DNA of 64,000 nt from Pirellulaceae bacterium (GTDB taxonomy: Bacteria > Planctomycetota > Planctomycetia > Pirellulales > Pirellulaceae). Below the pieces are notes generated by a model, which saw only the letters and a list, made by a program, of their open reading frames with translations, had not been told where the DNA came from and made no database searches. The first letter of the stretch is position 1. Each line of letters begins with the position of its first letter. Of this stretch, positions 1-8,982 are shown one piece after another. The stretch is taken from positions 1-64,000 of the forward strand of contig JAQWSU010000032.1 of the NCBI GenBank assembly GCA_029243025.1, given 5' to 3'. Position numbers and translations under genes: made by a program.

Positions 1-228
1 ACGATCCGTCGGAAATCCTTGTGCCGAAACGGTAGGATCTTTCACAAAACCGGCTGGAGGATTCACTCGAGGCGACTCGCCGGCAGACTCAGAACGATCC
101 GTCGGAAATCCTTGTGCCGAAACGGTAGGATCCTTCAACAACTTCGCTTCCTCCCCAGTTTTCGTCTGGATGGGCAAATAGGTCGTGAGGTCGGATTTGC
201 TGTGCAGGACAGAGACTGTCGAATCCTT
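1..228 (-). repeat. 93-bp (31-codon) coding tandem repeat, runs off the window
   Basis: Bases 1-44 match 94-137 at 43 of 44 positions, exactly 93 bp apart. In protein terms the units start at Lys codons at 228 (KDSTVSVL), 135 (KDPTVSAQGF) and 42 (KDPTVSAQGF), each 31 codons apart. The oldest-looking unit is diverged and the last two are almost identical over the part visible. A looser, longer relative (KDSVTPLL) lies further upstream. The array may continue beyond position 1. Confidence 0.85.
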
Positions 229-594
229 GATAAATTTTGTTTGCCGTTCACTTCCCGCTTGTTTCTGCTTGGGTAAAGCACGCAGAACTGAGAGATCGGA
301 TTTCGTTCCTGTCGCTTTCAAAAGCGGCGTGACAGAATCCTTTTCCAACGGCAATTCTCGTCGCACGGTTCGCGCGGCGTTGGCCTTTTGTTGGGAAATG
401 TACTCAGCGCGAGTGAGCACCGCTGGCAATTTCTCAGCCGAACGATTGGAACGATCCTTGATTGGCGCAAATTGTGCTTGCGTGGCAACACCGGGAGCCA
501 AGACGAATAAAAGGCCAATGGAAACACTGATCCAATGCCCCTGAACACGTGGCTTACAAATGCGTCCGCTTCGCGGTAACGTTGAATTGCTCAT
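1..594 (-). CDS. Exported repeat protein, truncated by the window edge
   Basis: The reading frame opens at an ATG at 594 and stays open for 198 codons to position 1, so the C-terminus lies outside the window. A GGAAGG ribosome site sits just upstream, and the start is 14 bp past the stop of the preceding gene, so the two are probably co-transcribed. After about 20 polar residues comes a hydrophobic stretch (WISVSIGLLFVLAPGVA, about 21-37) ending in ATQAQ, which looks like a signal peptide. The rest is polar, Lys/Ser/Thr/Pro-rich and repetitive: KDSTVSVL and KDPTVSAQGF units recur every 31 residues. I do not recognise the family; an envelope or periplasmic location is inferred. Confidence 0.72.
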   Translation of the reverse strand, partial: MSNSTLPRSGRICKPRVQGHWISVSIGLLFVLAPGVATQAQFAPIKDRSNRSAEKLPAVLTRAEYISQQKANAARTVRRELPLEKDSVTPLLKATGTKSDLSVLRALPKQKQAGSERQTKFIKDSTVSVLHSKSDLTTYLPIQTKTGEEAKLLKDPTVSAQGFPTDRSESAGESPRVNPPAGFVKDPTVSAQGFPTDR

Positions 595-608
595 CACGTC
601 CTTCCGTC

Positions 609-1532
609 TCAATTGGCTTCATTCAAGTCATCATCGACAAACGGATTACCCGTATCGAGTGGCACTGTTCCCTCATCGACGACGTCTTCCTTGGATGACG
701 ATCGCTGATCGAGGGCGGGCGTATCGACGGGGGCAGATAGTTTTTCATCCTTCGTGACCGAATCGGACGAATCCGGCACAATCACCGATGGTGAAACTTC
801 GGCTTCAGCAAGGTTTGGTTCCAGCAGAAGACTTACCGGTGGGGATCCAAACAGAAATCCATGATCAGGACCGGTGTAATTTGGCATTCTGGACCCCAAA
901 CGCAAGATAGCGATCGGGCGGCCGAGTTGATCAGCAACTTGCAACGGATCTTCCTCGGGCAACGCATCAAAATAGCGTTGGTGCTTGGGATCTTCTGACT
1001 TTGGAAAAGCCTCTTGCGGATTTTCTACATAGATCACGCGTACCACCATCTTCCCGGCCAGAGCGAGTTCCAAGTCTTCTTGAGCAATATCCACGGGAAC
1101 AGGAAAACGTGCTTTCATTCCCTGAGGAGGATAGAGCCGGTTGATGAGTTCGAGACTTGGATACACCTCGGCACCGTCGTGACGAGGAATATTCGAGACT
1201 TTCAATCGATAAACGTGCCCCACGAGCACACCTGCCCGAAGTGTCGGCGCGGGGAACTGAAAAGCTCCGTCGCTCGCAATGGCAACATCCGCTCCCTCCG
1301 GAACCTGAACTTCCACAGGTTGGGTGTAGCCGCGAAACGGATAATTATTTCTGAGCTGCCGAGCGCCAATCGCACCCGGCGGCATGTCAATGTTGTACTG
1401 ATAATGAACAGTACGTTGCGCCCACGTCGTGGATGCACAAAGGAGGCTTGCCAAACCGAGCAAGAAGACGAGCGACATGGACTTCGCAGTTGCAAAACCA
1501 TGAAACGAAAACGGTAAGCAACTTTGATTCAT
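609..1532 (-). CDS. Exported protein of unknown function, paralogue of the next gene
   Basis: A 307-residue protein. The ATG at 1532 is preferred because AGGAAA lies 8 bp upstream; an in-frame GTG lies one codon earlier. The N-terminus carries a hydrophobic core (SLVFLLGLASLLCAS) and TTWAQ, a plausible signal peptidase I site near residue 38. The middle (about 105-220) has a beta-rich segment with VYRLKVSNI, EVYPSLEL, DLELALAGKMVVRVIYV and AILRLGSR, matched in order in the lipoprotein encoded upstream at 1702-2991. The C-terminal 90 residues are acidic, Ser/Pro-rich and probably disordered. No enzyme motif is visible. A planctomycete-specific envelope protein is the most I can support. Confidence 0.7.
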   Translation of the reverse strand: MNQSCLPFSFHGFATAKSMSLVFLLGLASLLCASTTWAQRTVHYQYNIDMPPGAIGARQLRNNYPFRGYTQPVEVQVPEGADVAIASDGAFQFPAPTLRAGVLVGHVYRLKVSNIPRHDGAEVYPSLELINRLYPPQGMKARFPVPVDIAQEDLELALAGKMVVRVIYVENPQEAFPKSEDPKHQRYFDALPEEDPLQVADQLGRPIAILRLGSRMPNYTGPDHGFLFGSPPVSLLLEPNLAEAEVSPSVIVPDSSDSVTKDEKLSAPVDTPALDQRSSSKEDVVDEGTVPLDTGNPFVDDDLNEAN

Positions 1533-1701
1533 CACATCAGTTTCCTGTGAGCAGCAATCAATCCACTGAGCTGAATGACGTCTTTTGCTTCAAAAGCCCG
1601 TCAGGTTGAAAACCGCATCAGGGCAGGGGAGTGTGCAAAGCAAACTCCCAAATATTCGTTGTCCCACGCCTGACATTCGGCGCGGGACATTCCTCCCAAA
1701 A

Positions 1702-2991
1702 TCAGTGCGAACAATTGGGCCCGCAACTTGGTCCGCAAACATGCTGAACCTGTCCGGACGACTGAGCACCGTAATGGTGTCCGTAACGAACCGTTGGATG
1801 GATCGTATCTTCCGTGATCCAAGCCTTCGACGGCGGATGAGGATAGCTCAGTCCAGGACGTTGCTTAACATTTATCTTCACCTTTTTAACAGGATCAGGA
1901 ATGTGTCGGCTTGTCCAGTTTTTCATCACGTGACGTTTTAAACCGGCGGGCACTCCCATCGGAATGTGGGGTGGCCCCGGCAAACCAATTGGTGTGCCTG
2001 ACATGGTCATCCCGTATTGCGGCATATTGACCCCTGAGATCAAGTCAGCCGGCATACCACCAGGCGGCATGGGTGCCGTATTGGCAACCGCCATCGGTCG
2101 ATGATGCAGCAAGCCATGATGACCTGCTTGAGCGACTGGAACTCCGTAGCCTGCAGGAGTGACCTGTTCGCCACCGAATTGCCCGCCAGGAGTTTCCATA
2201 TCTTTGTTACCGATACGAATCACCGCCAGGATGACACCTTTCTCGGTAGCTTCCTCAATTGGATCCAAACCTGGATCCAACGGAGTGCTCACCAAAGTTG
2301 CCACATCGGCAACGGCTACTCCCTGGAATTCGGGATCCGGTAGGTAAACAACTTTCGTAACAAAGTTACCAGCGAGGACTTGATCGAAGTCCTCTTCTGT
2401 AAACTGAATCGGAATCGCATTATGAGCCAAGTAGGCCATGCTGCGGTATCGAGGCGGACCAATCTCGAGCGTCGGATATAACTCGACGCCTTCTCGATTT
2501 TCGATACTGGTCAGCTTGAGTCGATAAATGCCACCCTGTGTGAAATCTTGCCGACCTGGTGTCACCAAAGGCATCGAATCAAATTGGCCCACACCGGAAA
2601 CGTCCCACTGCACTTGCATCGATTCAGGTCGTGAGAAGAGCACCTGCACTGCTTGCAAGGGCGATCCACTTGGTCCAAAGTTGTCTTGCGGCAAGCAATT
2701 TGGTCCACCCACACTCGGAGCAACCATCGTGTGGCCGCCCATCATTATGCCAGACGCTTCCACGACGGCTCCTGGTGCCCCAACGCCTGCAGTCATTGGC
2801 CCAATGGCGGACACTGGTGCCACTGGTGGACGTGGTGGCGTCAAAACGCCGGGTCCAGGTCCACCAACACCAGGTCCCGGTTGAGCCAGTCGCGACGCGG
2901 GGGGCAGATTGTGGCCGCCCGTCAGTTCGCATCCGACCGCCGCCACTGTCGAAAACAGCAGCAACGTCGCAATCCATTGACGTATCTTCAT
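1702..2991 (-). CDS. Lipoprotein of unknown function with Gly/Pro/Met-rich flanks
   Basis: A 429-residue protein starting with MKIRQW, a hydrophobic core and the lipobox AAVGC, so Cys21 should be lipidated. GGGGGAA precedes the ATG. A Pro/Gly/Val-rich stretch follows, then a core at about 115-265 with IYRLKLTSI, ELYPTLEI, DFDQVLAGNFVTKVVYL and ILAVIRIGN. The same elements occur in the same order in the gene downstream (609-1532), so the two are paralogues. The C-terminal part is Met/Gly/Pro-rich and ends in a Cys cluster (VCGPSCGPNCSH), possibly metal-binding or disulphide-bonded. The gap to the downstream gene is about 170 bp. Function unknown. Confidence 0.75.
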   Translation of the reverse strand: MKIRQWIATLLLFSTVAAVGCELTGGHNLPPASRLAQPGPGVGGPGPGVLTPPRPPVAPVSAIGPMTAGVGAPGAVVEASGIMMGGHTMVAPSVGGPNCLPQDNFGPSGSPLQAVQVLFSRPESMQVQWDVSGVGQFDSMPLVTPGRQDFTQGGIYRLKLTSIENREGVELYPTLEIGPPRYRSMAYLAHNAIPIQFTEEDFDQVLAGNFVTKVVYLPDPEFQGVAVADVATLVSTPLDPGLDPIEEATEKGVILAVIRIGNKDMETPGGQFGGEQVTPAGYGVPVAQAGHHGLLHHRPMAVANTAPMPPGGMPADLISGVNMPQYGMTMSGTPIGLPGPPHIPMGVPAGLKRHVMKNWTSRHIPDPVKKVKINVKQRPGLSYPHPPSKAWITEDTIHPTVRYGHHYGAQSSGQVQHVCGPSCGPNCSH

Positions 2992-3286
2992 GATTTCCCC
3001 CTACTAAATGCAACTGTGCTCGAGTCCGACTCGACGCATTTCCTGACAGCCACATCCAAGACGAATTGATGTCGTTCGATCATCTTGAGCCCCAATTCCC
3101 GAACCAAACTGCATTACAACTCAAGTAGACCTGTAATCGTCTCATCCGTAGAATGGCTCGACCTCACTCGCTCCCAGGGCTCCAACCAGTATTGCCCGGA
3201 AGCCAAAAGCAACAGAGTGATGGTCTAGGTGTATTTCCTCGGAAATCATCAGCTCGAATCTTTGGCAAAACCGTCAGAATCAGTAT

Positions 3287-4270
3287 ATGGATTACAGATT
3301 ACCCGCCCTCACAGCTGGATTGCTGCTCGCTGCTTTCGGAATTGCCAGGGGGTTATCTGGTGAAAATCCGCCAGCAGTTGCAGTGCAAGCACCTCCTCAG
3401 ACGATGGCTCGCTTGCCCGCAAACGCCGCAACTCACCCCAACCACCGGGCCGGCTCACAACTGATTTCGGATGCTATTCGCCAACTGTCAAGCCATCAGA
3501 CCATTTCAGCTAAGGTTCGCCATCGCACGCAAATGTTTGACCAACGACTGGTCGGTTCAGGCCTTTACCTGCAAAAGCGGATGAAACCAGATCCGCTGGT
3601 CAGATTTTCGCTCTCCGTTCAATCGGGAGAACGCGCAGTCAGCTTGCTCCACATTTGCGACGGACGGTTTCTCTGGATCCGTGAAAATCTAGATCCGCCA
3701 GCATCGCTGAGCCGAATTGACCTGCGACGTGTCCGCAATGCCAGCCAACCCGACCGATCTGAAACGGTCCTGTATTCAATGACGCTTGGCGGCGGAATTG
3801 TACAGTTACTGAAGTCATTGCAAGCAAACTTCCACTTTTCCGAGCCCTATCCACTCACCTTCCAGCAGGTTCCTGTATGGTCCCTCGACTGTCGCTGGAA
3901 GCCGCACCGCCTGAAAAAACTGCTCCCAAAACACGCCCTTTTTGATGAAGCAGGAAAGCTCGACGTGGCCGAATTGCCACCTCAACTGCCAGACCACGTT
4001 TTCGTGTTGTTTGGGCAAGACGACCTGTTTCCCTATCACATTGACTTTCGCCGATCACGATCCAATCGAACAAAAAAAGAACAGCCGAAAAAGAAATCAG
4101 CTTCGCTGGTGACAATGGAACTGTTCGAAGTTCAATTCGATGCGCCGATCCAACCATCGCAGTTCATCTACAAACCAGGGGATATCGAGATCACTGACGG
4201 GACCGACGACTACATCGCCCGACTGCAAAGATTTGGCGCGCGGACAACTCGAAAATCAAAGAAACGTTGA
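3287..4270 (+). CDS. Exported protein, LolA-like fold suspected
   Basis: A 327-residue protein with a short signal-like N-terminus (LTAGLLLAAFGIARG, about 8-22). The body has alternating beta-strand segments such as SAKVRHRTQMFDQRLVGSG, LVRFSLSVQ and LLHICDGRFLWIRE. This pattern of short amphipathic strands with a 'was this set / read out' style layout resembles LolA/outer-membrane lipoprotein carrier-like proteins found widely in planctomycetes, but no diagnostic residues can be pointed to. The C-terminus is basic. It is transcribed divergently from the lipoprotein gene at 1702-2991 and convergently with the phosphatase at 4322. No clear ribosome site precedes the ATG. The family call is weak; the gene itself is convincing. 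Confidence 0.6.
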   Translation: MDYRLPALTAGLLLAAFGIARGLSGENPPAVAVQAPPQTMARLPANAATHPNHRAGSQLISDAIRQLSSHQTISAKVRHRTQMFDQRLVGSGLYLQKRMKPDPLVRFSLSVQSGERAVSLLHICDGRFLWIRENLDPPASLSRIDLRRVRNASQPDRSETVLYSMTLGGGIVQLLKSLQANFHFSEPYPLTFQQVPVWSLDCRWKPHRLKKLLPKHALFDEAGKLDVAELPPQLPDHVFVLFGQDDLFPYHIDFRRSRSNRTKKEQPKKKSASLVTMELFEVQFDAPIQPSQFIYKPGDIEITDGTDDYIARLQRFGARTTRKSKKR

Positions 4271-4321
4271 GGCAGCGGATCTTGGTCCTCAGACGTGTAC
4301 CAAGCGTCCAGCGTTATGACG

Positions 4322-4969
4322 CTACCAAAGGTGCAGCACCGAATTCATGGAAATCAACTTCAGTTCGCCGTCGCGATATCGCAATACATTGATACCGCAA
4401 TTCTCCTGTGAGATGGAGCGGGCATGAGCGAGCGGCATTTTGGCAGCCATCGCCAAATAAACTCGGTTTACGACGTTGTGAGCAACGATCGCGATCCGCT
4501 TGCCTTGATTTTGGCGTAGAAGTTTATCCAGGGCGGGAACCACTCGATCACGTACATCCATTAAGCTCTCGCCGTCGCGATAGCCGTTCTGAGCCGGATC
4601 GTCCATAAAACGACGATAGAAGTCAGGCTCTGTACGTTCGATTTCGACCCAACTGCGCCCCTCCCAGGAACCGACATCAACCTCCGAGATTTCGGGCACG
4701 ATTCCCACATTCAACTCGTGGGGGTGGGCAACAATTTCCGCCGTCTGCCGAGCTCGAAGCAACGGACTTGAGTAAACCGCTTCAAGTTGCTGATGCGCAA
4801 GACCTTTTGCAGCCAGTTCTGCCTGGCGTTTGCCTTCCTCAGAGAGTGGACCGTCAACAGTATTCCCCTGCAAAATAGGAGGATTTGCCAGGTTGTTGTC
4901 CGTTGCACCATGGCGCAGCAGATAGACGTAACAACTTTCCGGCGTAGGGGAGGGGGGCATAGGAACCAT
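4322..4969 (-). CDS. Histidine phosphatase family protein (phosphoglycerate mutase-like)
   Basis: A 215-residue cytosolic protein of the branch-1 histidine phosphatase superfamily. LLRHG at residues 17-21 supplies the phospho-accepting His20 next to Arg19; RARQTAEI near 72-79 supplies the second Arg; VGSWEGR near 99-105 and AHN (His164) complete the pocket. LSEEGKRQAELAA after the first motif is typical of the GpmB/CobC/SixA group. The substrate cannot be read from sequence: sugar phosphates, alpha-ribazole phosphate or phosphoproteins are all possible. It stands alone, convergent with the gene ending at 4270. Confidence 0.85.
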   Translation of the reverse strand: MVPMPPSPTPESCYVYLLRHGATDNNLANPPILQGNTVDGPLSEEGKRQAELAAKGLAHQQLEAVYSSPLLRARQTAEIVAHPHELNVGIVPEISEVDVGSWEGRSWVEIERTEPDFYRRFMDDPAQNGYRDGESLMDVRDRVVPALDKLLRQNQGKRIAIVAHNVVNRVYLAMAAKMPLAHARSISQENCGINVLRYRDGELKLISMNSVLHLW

Positions 4970-5548
4970 CCTTCGAAATAAAACAGAGAGGGTCGCTCAG
5001 TGGCACGGTATTGTAGCTATCCTGCTCACAGCACAAAGACCTCTCGAGTTCAAACCGCAGATGCGGAAAGCACGATTCGGAAAAATCCAACGGGGCAGGG
5101 CGACTTGGACAGTAGAAAAGTGACGTCAGCTTTCCATTCGGACTTCATTCGAACCGGCAAATAGCAGCGCCCATGCGGACACGGTCGCGAACGACAAAAC
5201 CTCAACGCGGCGGCAACCGCCAACCTTCGAATCAGAACGCCCCCAAACTCCACTCACTTGTATTTACGTGGACCGCCATCATTGGCGTCTGGAAAGTTAA
5301 AACTGTCGCGCGGAAATCCTTGCTTTCGCTTGTCCTTTAGCATTCGGAGTGCTCTTCATCCGTTCACTCAATCGTTTTGCATTCGATTTTGTCGATTCCG
5401 TATCGATTTGCCGCAGAAAGCGACCGACAACCGCGGCAGATCGCCGCAACACCTAGAATCCGACGGCAGCCGGCGCTAAGATGTGAGTTCATTCTTTGCC
5501 CCGATAGACGTAAATACGGCGCAGCACCAGCAAATAAATGGAGTAATC
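4970..5548. other. Intergenic region, no gene seen
   Basis: About 580 bp between the phosphatase start (minus strand) and the membrane protein start (plus strand), so promoters for both should lie here. The open frames in it lack ribosome sites and resemble no family. No convincing sigma-70 box pair or terminator was found. Confidence 0.5.
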
Positions 5549-6205
5549 GTGTCAAGGATTTTCACCATGTTGGCGATCGTGGCTACTCTTCTGCTGTGCG
5601 TTGCAATTTTTTTCGGATTGCGAATCGGCAAATACAACGAACTCTACTCATCGTTTCTCTCTCTGAATCGCCAACTGAAGGAAGTGCCGGCTGATACTTC
5701 CCCAACACAGATCGAGAAATTGCGAACGGAAGCCATCGAAGTCTACCAACAACTCGAACCGCCGCGTGAGAAGTCAAGAATTCATATGTTGATAGGCATC
5801 ATGGCCGGCCTGGTCGCAATCCTTGTCAATTGCATCTCGGTGACTTATTTCATCGGAACGAGTCGTTGGTGCAAAGAGGTGGTCGATACCTACGGGTTAC
5901 CCGTCGACCTTGTGGGGACAAGCACAAAGCTAAAACGACAATGCTTTGCCTGGTCGCTTTCCGGGGTCTTGGTCGTGATGTTGATCGTTGGCTTGGGCGC
6001 CGCTTCCGACCCAGGAACGTTACGAACAACCACACCGCAATGGGTGAAACCGCATCTGTTTGCCGCCTTATTTGGTATCACCTGGATTGCAATTTCGCTG
6101 ATGGTTCAAGTTATCAAAATCCGAGACAACACGGAGGTTGTTGACAACATCCTGACTAAAGTCCGTCAAATCCGCCTCGAGCGAGGCTTGGATGCGGACG
6201 TGTGA
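5549..6205 (+). CDS. Membrane protein, four predicted helices, unknown function
   Basis: The GTG at 5549 has GGAG five bases upstream and gives 218 residues; an in-frame GTG at 5483 would add 22 polar residues but has no ribosome site. Helices are visible at about 3-23, 77-101, 133-154 and 168-190, with a hydrophilic segment between the first two that includes EKLRTEAIEVYQQLEP, probably helical. The C-terminal tail (NTEVVDNILTKVRQIRLERG) is charged and likely cytoplasmic. No family is recognised. dtd starts 12 bp after the stop, so the pair may be co-transcribed. Confidence 0.65.
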   Translation: MSRIFTMLAIVATLLLCVAIFFGLRIGKYNELYSSFLSLNRQLKEVPADTSPTQIEKLRTEAIEVYQQLEPPREKSRIHMLIGIMAGLVAILVNCISVTYFIGTSRWCKEVVDTYGLPVDLVGTSTKLKRQCFAWSLSGVLVVMLIVGLGAASDPGTLRTTTPQWVKPHLFAALFGITWIAISLMVQVIKIRDNTEVVDNILTKVRQIRLERGLDADV

Positions 6206-6217
6206 ATTTGATTTGTC

Positions 6218-6667
6218 ATGAGAGCTTGTATTCAAAGAGTCACACGTGCCAAGGTCAGCGTCGGTCCCGACGTGACAGGTTCTATCGAGCAGGGACTGCT
6301 GGTGTTGCTCGGCGTCGGTCACGACGACTCTGACCAGGATGCCGAATACTTGGCTGAAAAAACCGTCAATTTACGAATCTTCGAAGACAGCGAAGGCAAG
6401 ATGAATCGTTCGCTGATCGACGTTGCTGGCGGGCTGCTCGTGGTAAGTCAATTCACGCTTTGGGGCGATTGCCGCAAGGGCAGGCGTCCGAGCTTTGTCG
6501 CTGCGGCGGAACCCCAACGAGCAGAACAGCTCTACGAGAAATTTGTTGAGACTGCTCGGCAACGCGGCCTGGAGGTGCATTGCGGACGGTTCCGAAGCAT
6601 GATGCAAGTCGAACTCGTCAATGACGGCCCCGTAACACTTTTGCTGGATAGCCAAAAGACTTTTTGA
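6218..6667 (+). CDS. dtd: D-aminoacyl-tRNA deacylase
   Basis: A 149-residue protein matching the DTD family over its full usual length (about 145-150). It hydrolyses D-amino acids, and glycine mischarged on tRNA-Ala, from tRNA in the cytosol. The two active-site signatures are present: SQFTL at 77-81 and NDGPVT at 135-140, the latter carrying the cross-subunit Gly-cisPro motif that rejects L-amino acids. The start MRACIQRV is the canonical DTD beginning. It lies 12 bp behind the membrane protein and is convergent with the DUF457 gene. Confidence 0.96.
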   Translation: MRACIQRVTRAKVSVGPDVTGSIEQGLLVLLGVGHDDSDQDAEYLAEKTVNLRIFEDSEGKMNRSLIDVAGGLLVVSQFTLWGDCRKGRRPSFVAAAEPQRAEQLYEKFVETARQRGLEVHCGRFRSMMQVELVNDGPVTLLLDSQKTF

Positions 6668-6738
6668 AGTTCAAACCGATCACGGTCGGCGGGAGTCGCC
6701 GGTTCGGATTTACCAAGCCAAGTGACAATTAAAGCGTA

Positions 6739-7470
6739 TCAGCGGACGACCTCTTGCTGGTTAAATGGATTACCGACCACTTCTCCGACGGTCTCGCGAG
6801 CCACACGGTGCACCTCACCCTCACGACCTCCCAAGAAATTCGACAGCGACGGATCTCCCAACACCAACACCGTACAGATGATGAGCTTGGCGTAGGTAGA
6901 AAAATTCGCCCAGGAACTTTTCCCAAAGAACTTCAATGCGGTACCGGACGACTTTTTCAAACGAATACGACCTCGATGGAATTCGACGCTCCAAATTTCG
7001 TCCAGAATTAAATGCGTCAGATAACCAATCACCACAGCGGCAACCTTGAACATGCGATATTCAAATTCACCCGACACTAATAAGGCAGCAACCAATCCAG
7101 CGATTGCCGCAGCTGGAATGCTGTGCCACATCCCCCGATGCACACTGAATCGACTCAGCATTTCACCGATGCCGAATCGGACAAAGATGTACATACAGCC
7201 GCCCGCCATGATAATGGACTCGTGAGAGAGCCCCATTTGCCGAAGTCGGGCCATCATCAACATGGGAATCACCGCCGCTGAAAATGACGTGATTTCGCGA
7301 ACAGGCTTTCCCGAATCGCTGTCGAGATCCGGCAGAATGCCCGCGATGCTGCAGAGCCCCGCCGACACCATGGCGACCGGAATTGGGATGTGATAGAGGA
7401 AATGCCCTGCTGCCCCATACCCTACCCCCACCATCGTGCTCGTCGTGATGTGAGTCTTAAAACCCGCCAT
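6739..7470 (-). CDS. DUF457 / YdjM-like membrane-bound metal-dependent hydrolase
   Basis: A 243-residue protein with several hydrophobic helices in its first 165 residues. Family hallmarks are GILPDLDSD (44-52), HRGMWHS (111-117) and THLILDE near 153-159, which hold the His/Asp ligands of the LexA-binding inner-membrane hydrolase family (DUF457, YdjM). Members probably hydrolyse lipid or small phospho-substrates at the membrane, but none has a settled substrate. The last 60 residues are soluble and family-specific. It is transcribed towards dtd, and away from the CvpA-like gene. Confidence 0.8.
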   Translation of the reverse strand: MAGFKTHITTSTMVGVGYGAAGHFLYHIPIPVAMVSAGLCSIAGILPDLDSDSGKPVREITSFSAAVIPMLMMARLRQMGLSHESIIMAGGCMYIFVRFGIGEMLSRFSVHRGMWHSIPAAAIAGLVAALLVSGEFEYRMFKVAAVVIGYLTHLILDEIWSVEFHRGRIRLKKSSGTALKFFGKSSWANFSTYAKLIICTVLVLGDPSLSNFLGGREGEVHRVARETVGEVVGNPFNQQEVVR

Positions 7471-7765
7471 TTAGTGCCCCCCCTCTCGATGCACGGCCAA
7501 GTCACAGCCGTACAACATCAGTCTTGCCATTTACAAACCTGGGAAATCGAGACGATACAGAGAATATCGATCTGCAGCCCGAGCAGCCCAACAATTCGGC
7601 ACACTCAACGAATGGACTATCGGCGGGATTTGACTGCGACTATACTCCGCGCGCGAAAAGCAGGATCAGCCGCCTTCTCACACGGCCGCCCTCAACAAGA
7701 TCGGCAGCCAAGGCAAAATAAACAAAAAAACAACCCGTCTGACATCAGTACTAGCAAGGCCATCC

Positions 7766-8494
7766 ATGCAAGCTTACGACATCATGATGCTGATCGTCTT
7801 AGCCGTCACCACGTTCATCGGCTTCCGCAAAGGACTCGCATGGCAGATCGCCTCACTGGCGGCGATCTTTTTCAGCTATTTCGTCGCGTTGCGATTCCGA
7901 GATGTGGTGGCTTCAAAGATTGATGCCCAGCCGCCATGGAATACCGCCTTGGCGATGCTAATCGTTTACGTTGCCTCTTCCTTGGTGATCTGGATTCTTT
8001 TCCGATTCGTGCGTGGTTTTATCGATGGAGCCAAACTGGGGGGATTTGACCGCCAGCTGGGCGCGCTACTTGGCATGGGCAAGGGAATTGTGCTGTGCGT
8101 GATCATCACGCTGTTTGCTGTCAGCCTGCTGGGTGAGCAACAGCGCCGTGACATTATCGAGTCACGTTCAGGCCTGTACATTGCCCGCCTTCTTGACCAG
8201 GCAGACGCGGTGATGCCAACCGAGATGCACAACTTTCTAAATCCCTATCTGAATCAACTTGAGAATCGTGCTGACGAATCGAGCCCCAACACCAATTTGG
8301 ATAGTGAAATGGAGAAAATGGAAGACTGGCTGAAGCAGCAAGGAGGACAGATCCGCGCCGGTCAAAATACAGCGTCGCACCCAAATTCAACGACGGGTAA
8401 AAACCCGGCCGCAGCAGCCGAATCTTTCTTCTCTGAATCGAAGGATGCGGTCGCAGATCGTGCCCGCCGCATGCGAGTTTTCGACCGCCGATAA
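7766..8494 (+). CDS. CvpA family membrane protein
   Basis: A 242-residue protein; AAGG lies six bases before the ATG. Residues 1-125 hold about four helices with the CvpA pattern: DIMMLIVLAVTTFIGFRKG at the start, then the conserved WQIASL, RFVRGFIDGAK, and FDRQLGALLGMGKG linking into the last helix. CvpA proteins affect colicin V export and envelope integrity in E. coli; the molecular role is unsettled. The C-terminal 110 residues are soluble, acidic then Ser/Ala-rich, longer than in the E. coli protein (162 residues) and probably disordered. Confidence 0.82.
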   Translation: MQAYDIMMLIVLAVTTFIGFRKGLAWQIASLAAIFFSYFVALRFRDVVASKIDAQPPWNTALAMLIVYVASSLVIWILFRFVRGFIDGAKLGGFDRQLGALLGMGKGIVLCVIITLFAVSLLGEQQRRDIIESRSGLYIARLLDQADAVMPTEMHNFLNPYLNQLENRADESSPNTNLDSEMEKMEDWLKQQGGQIRAGQNTASHPNSTTGKNPAAAAESFFSESKDAVADRARRMRVFDRR

Positions 8495-8982
8495 TGATTT
8501 CCGAAGCTTGTGAGCAGGCCCCGGAGCAACCGATACAGTCGGAACAACTGGGTATGAACGAGCCAAGCAACCAAAGCAAGGCAGGGCGGTTCTCCCAAAA
8601 TCAAGCAACTCGAGAAACGAAACATTGACCGTTTCAAGACCCATTCTGAAGGATCGTCAGCCCTCGATTCGGACGGCGAATCGAGGGCAATTTCCAGCAC
8701 TCCGATCGGTCTCTGATCAGCAGGGGACCGTCCGCCTGACGCGAGTGAAAAGAGCCGCATCGAATCGCTCAAACTTGGCTTTAACTGATCGCCTCAGCCC
8801 ACCTGCAACGTTGCAGGAAAACGCAGGGGGTGCCGTGGCAACGCAAAACGGCAAATGCGGCTGAATCCCGGGAAGAATCGATCCAAAACCGAACATAAGA
8901 AACATTATCGGACGTTGCAGAAACGGCGAAAAAGCCCCACTCACGGCCCGTTATCGCTCAACTTGCCGGGGCTCAAAAGAGC
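8495..8982. other. Intergenic region between convergent genes, holds a 16-bp palindrome
   Basis: About 490 bp between the stops of the CvpA-like gene and accA. The open frames on either strand lack ribosome sites and family features. The only structure noticed is the perfect palindrome at 8802-8817. No U-tract follows it, so it is not a simple terminator. Confidence 0.5.
8802..8817. repeat. Perfect 16-bp palindrome CCTGCAACGTTGCAGG
   Basis: The sequence is fully self-complementary with no spacer. It lies between two convergent genes. CGTTGCAG occurs again about 100 bp further on. It could be a protein-binding site; a zero-spacer palindrome is poor as an RNA hairpin. Confidence 0.6.

Noticed and set aside
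185-544. Plus-strand 119-codon frame at the left edge
   Set aside because: It lies opposite the minus-strand exported repeat protein, which has a ribosome site, signal peptide and repeats; the plus frame has none of these.
8625-8864. Plus-strand 79-codon frame between the CvpA-like gene and accA
   Set aside because: No ribosome site or family, and it runs through the palindromic spacer.
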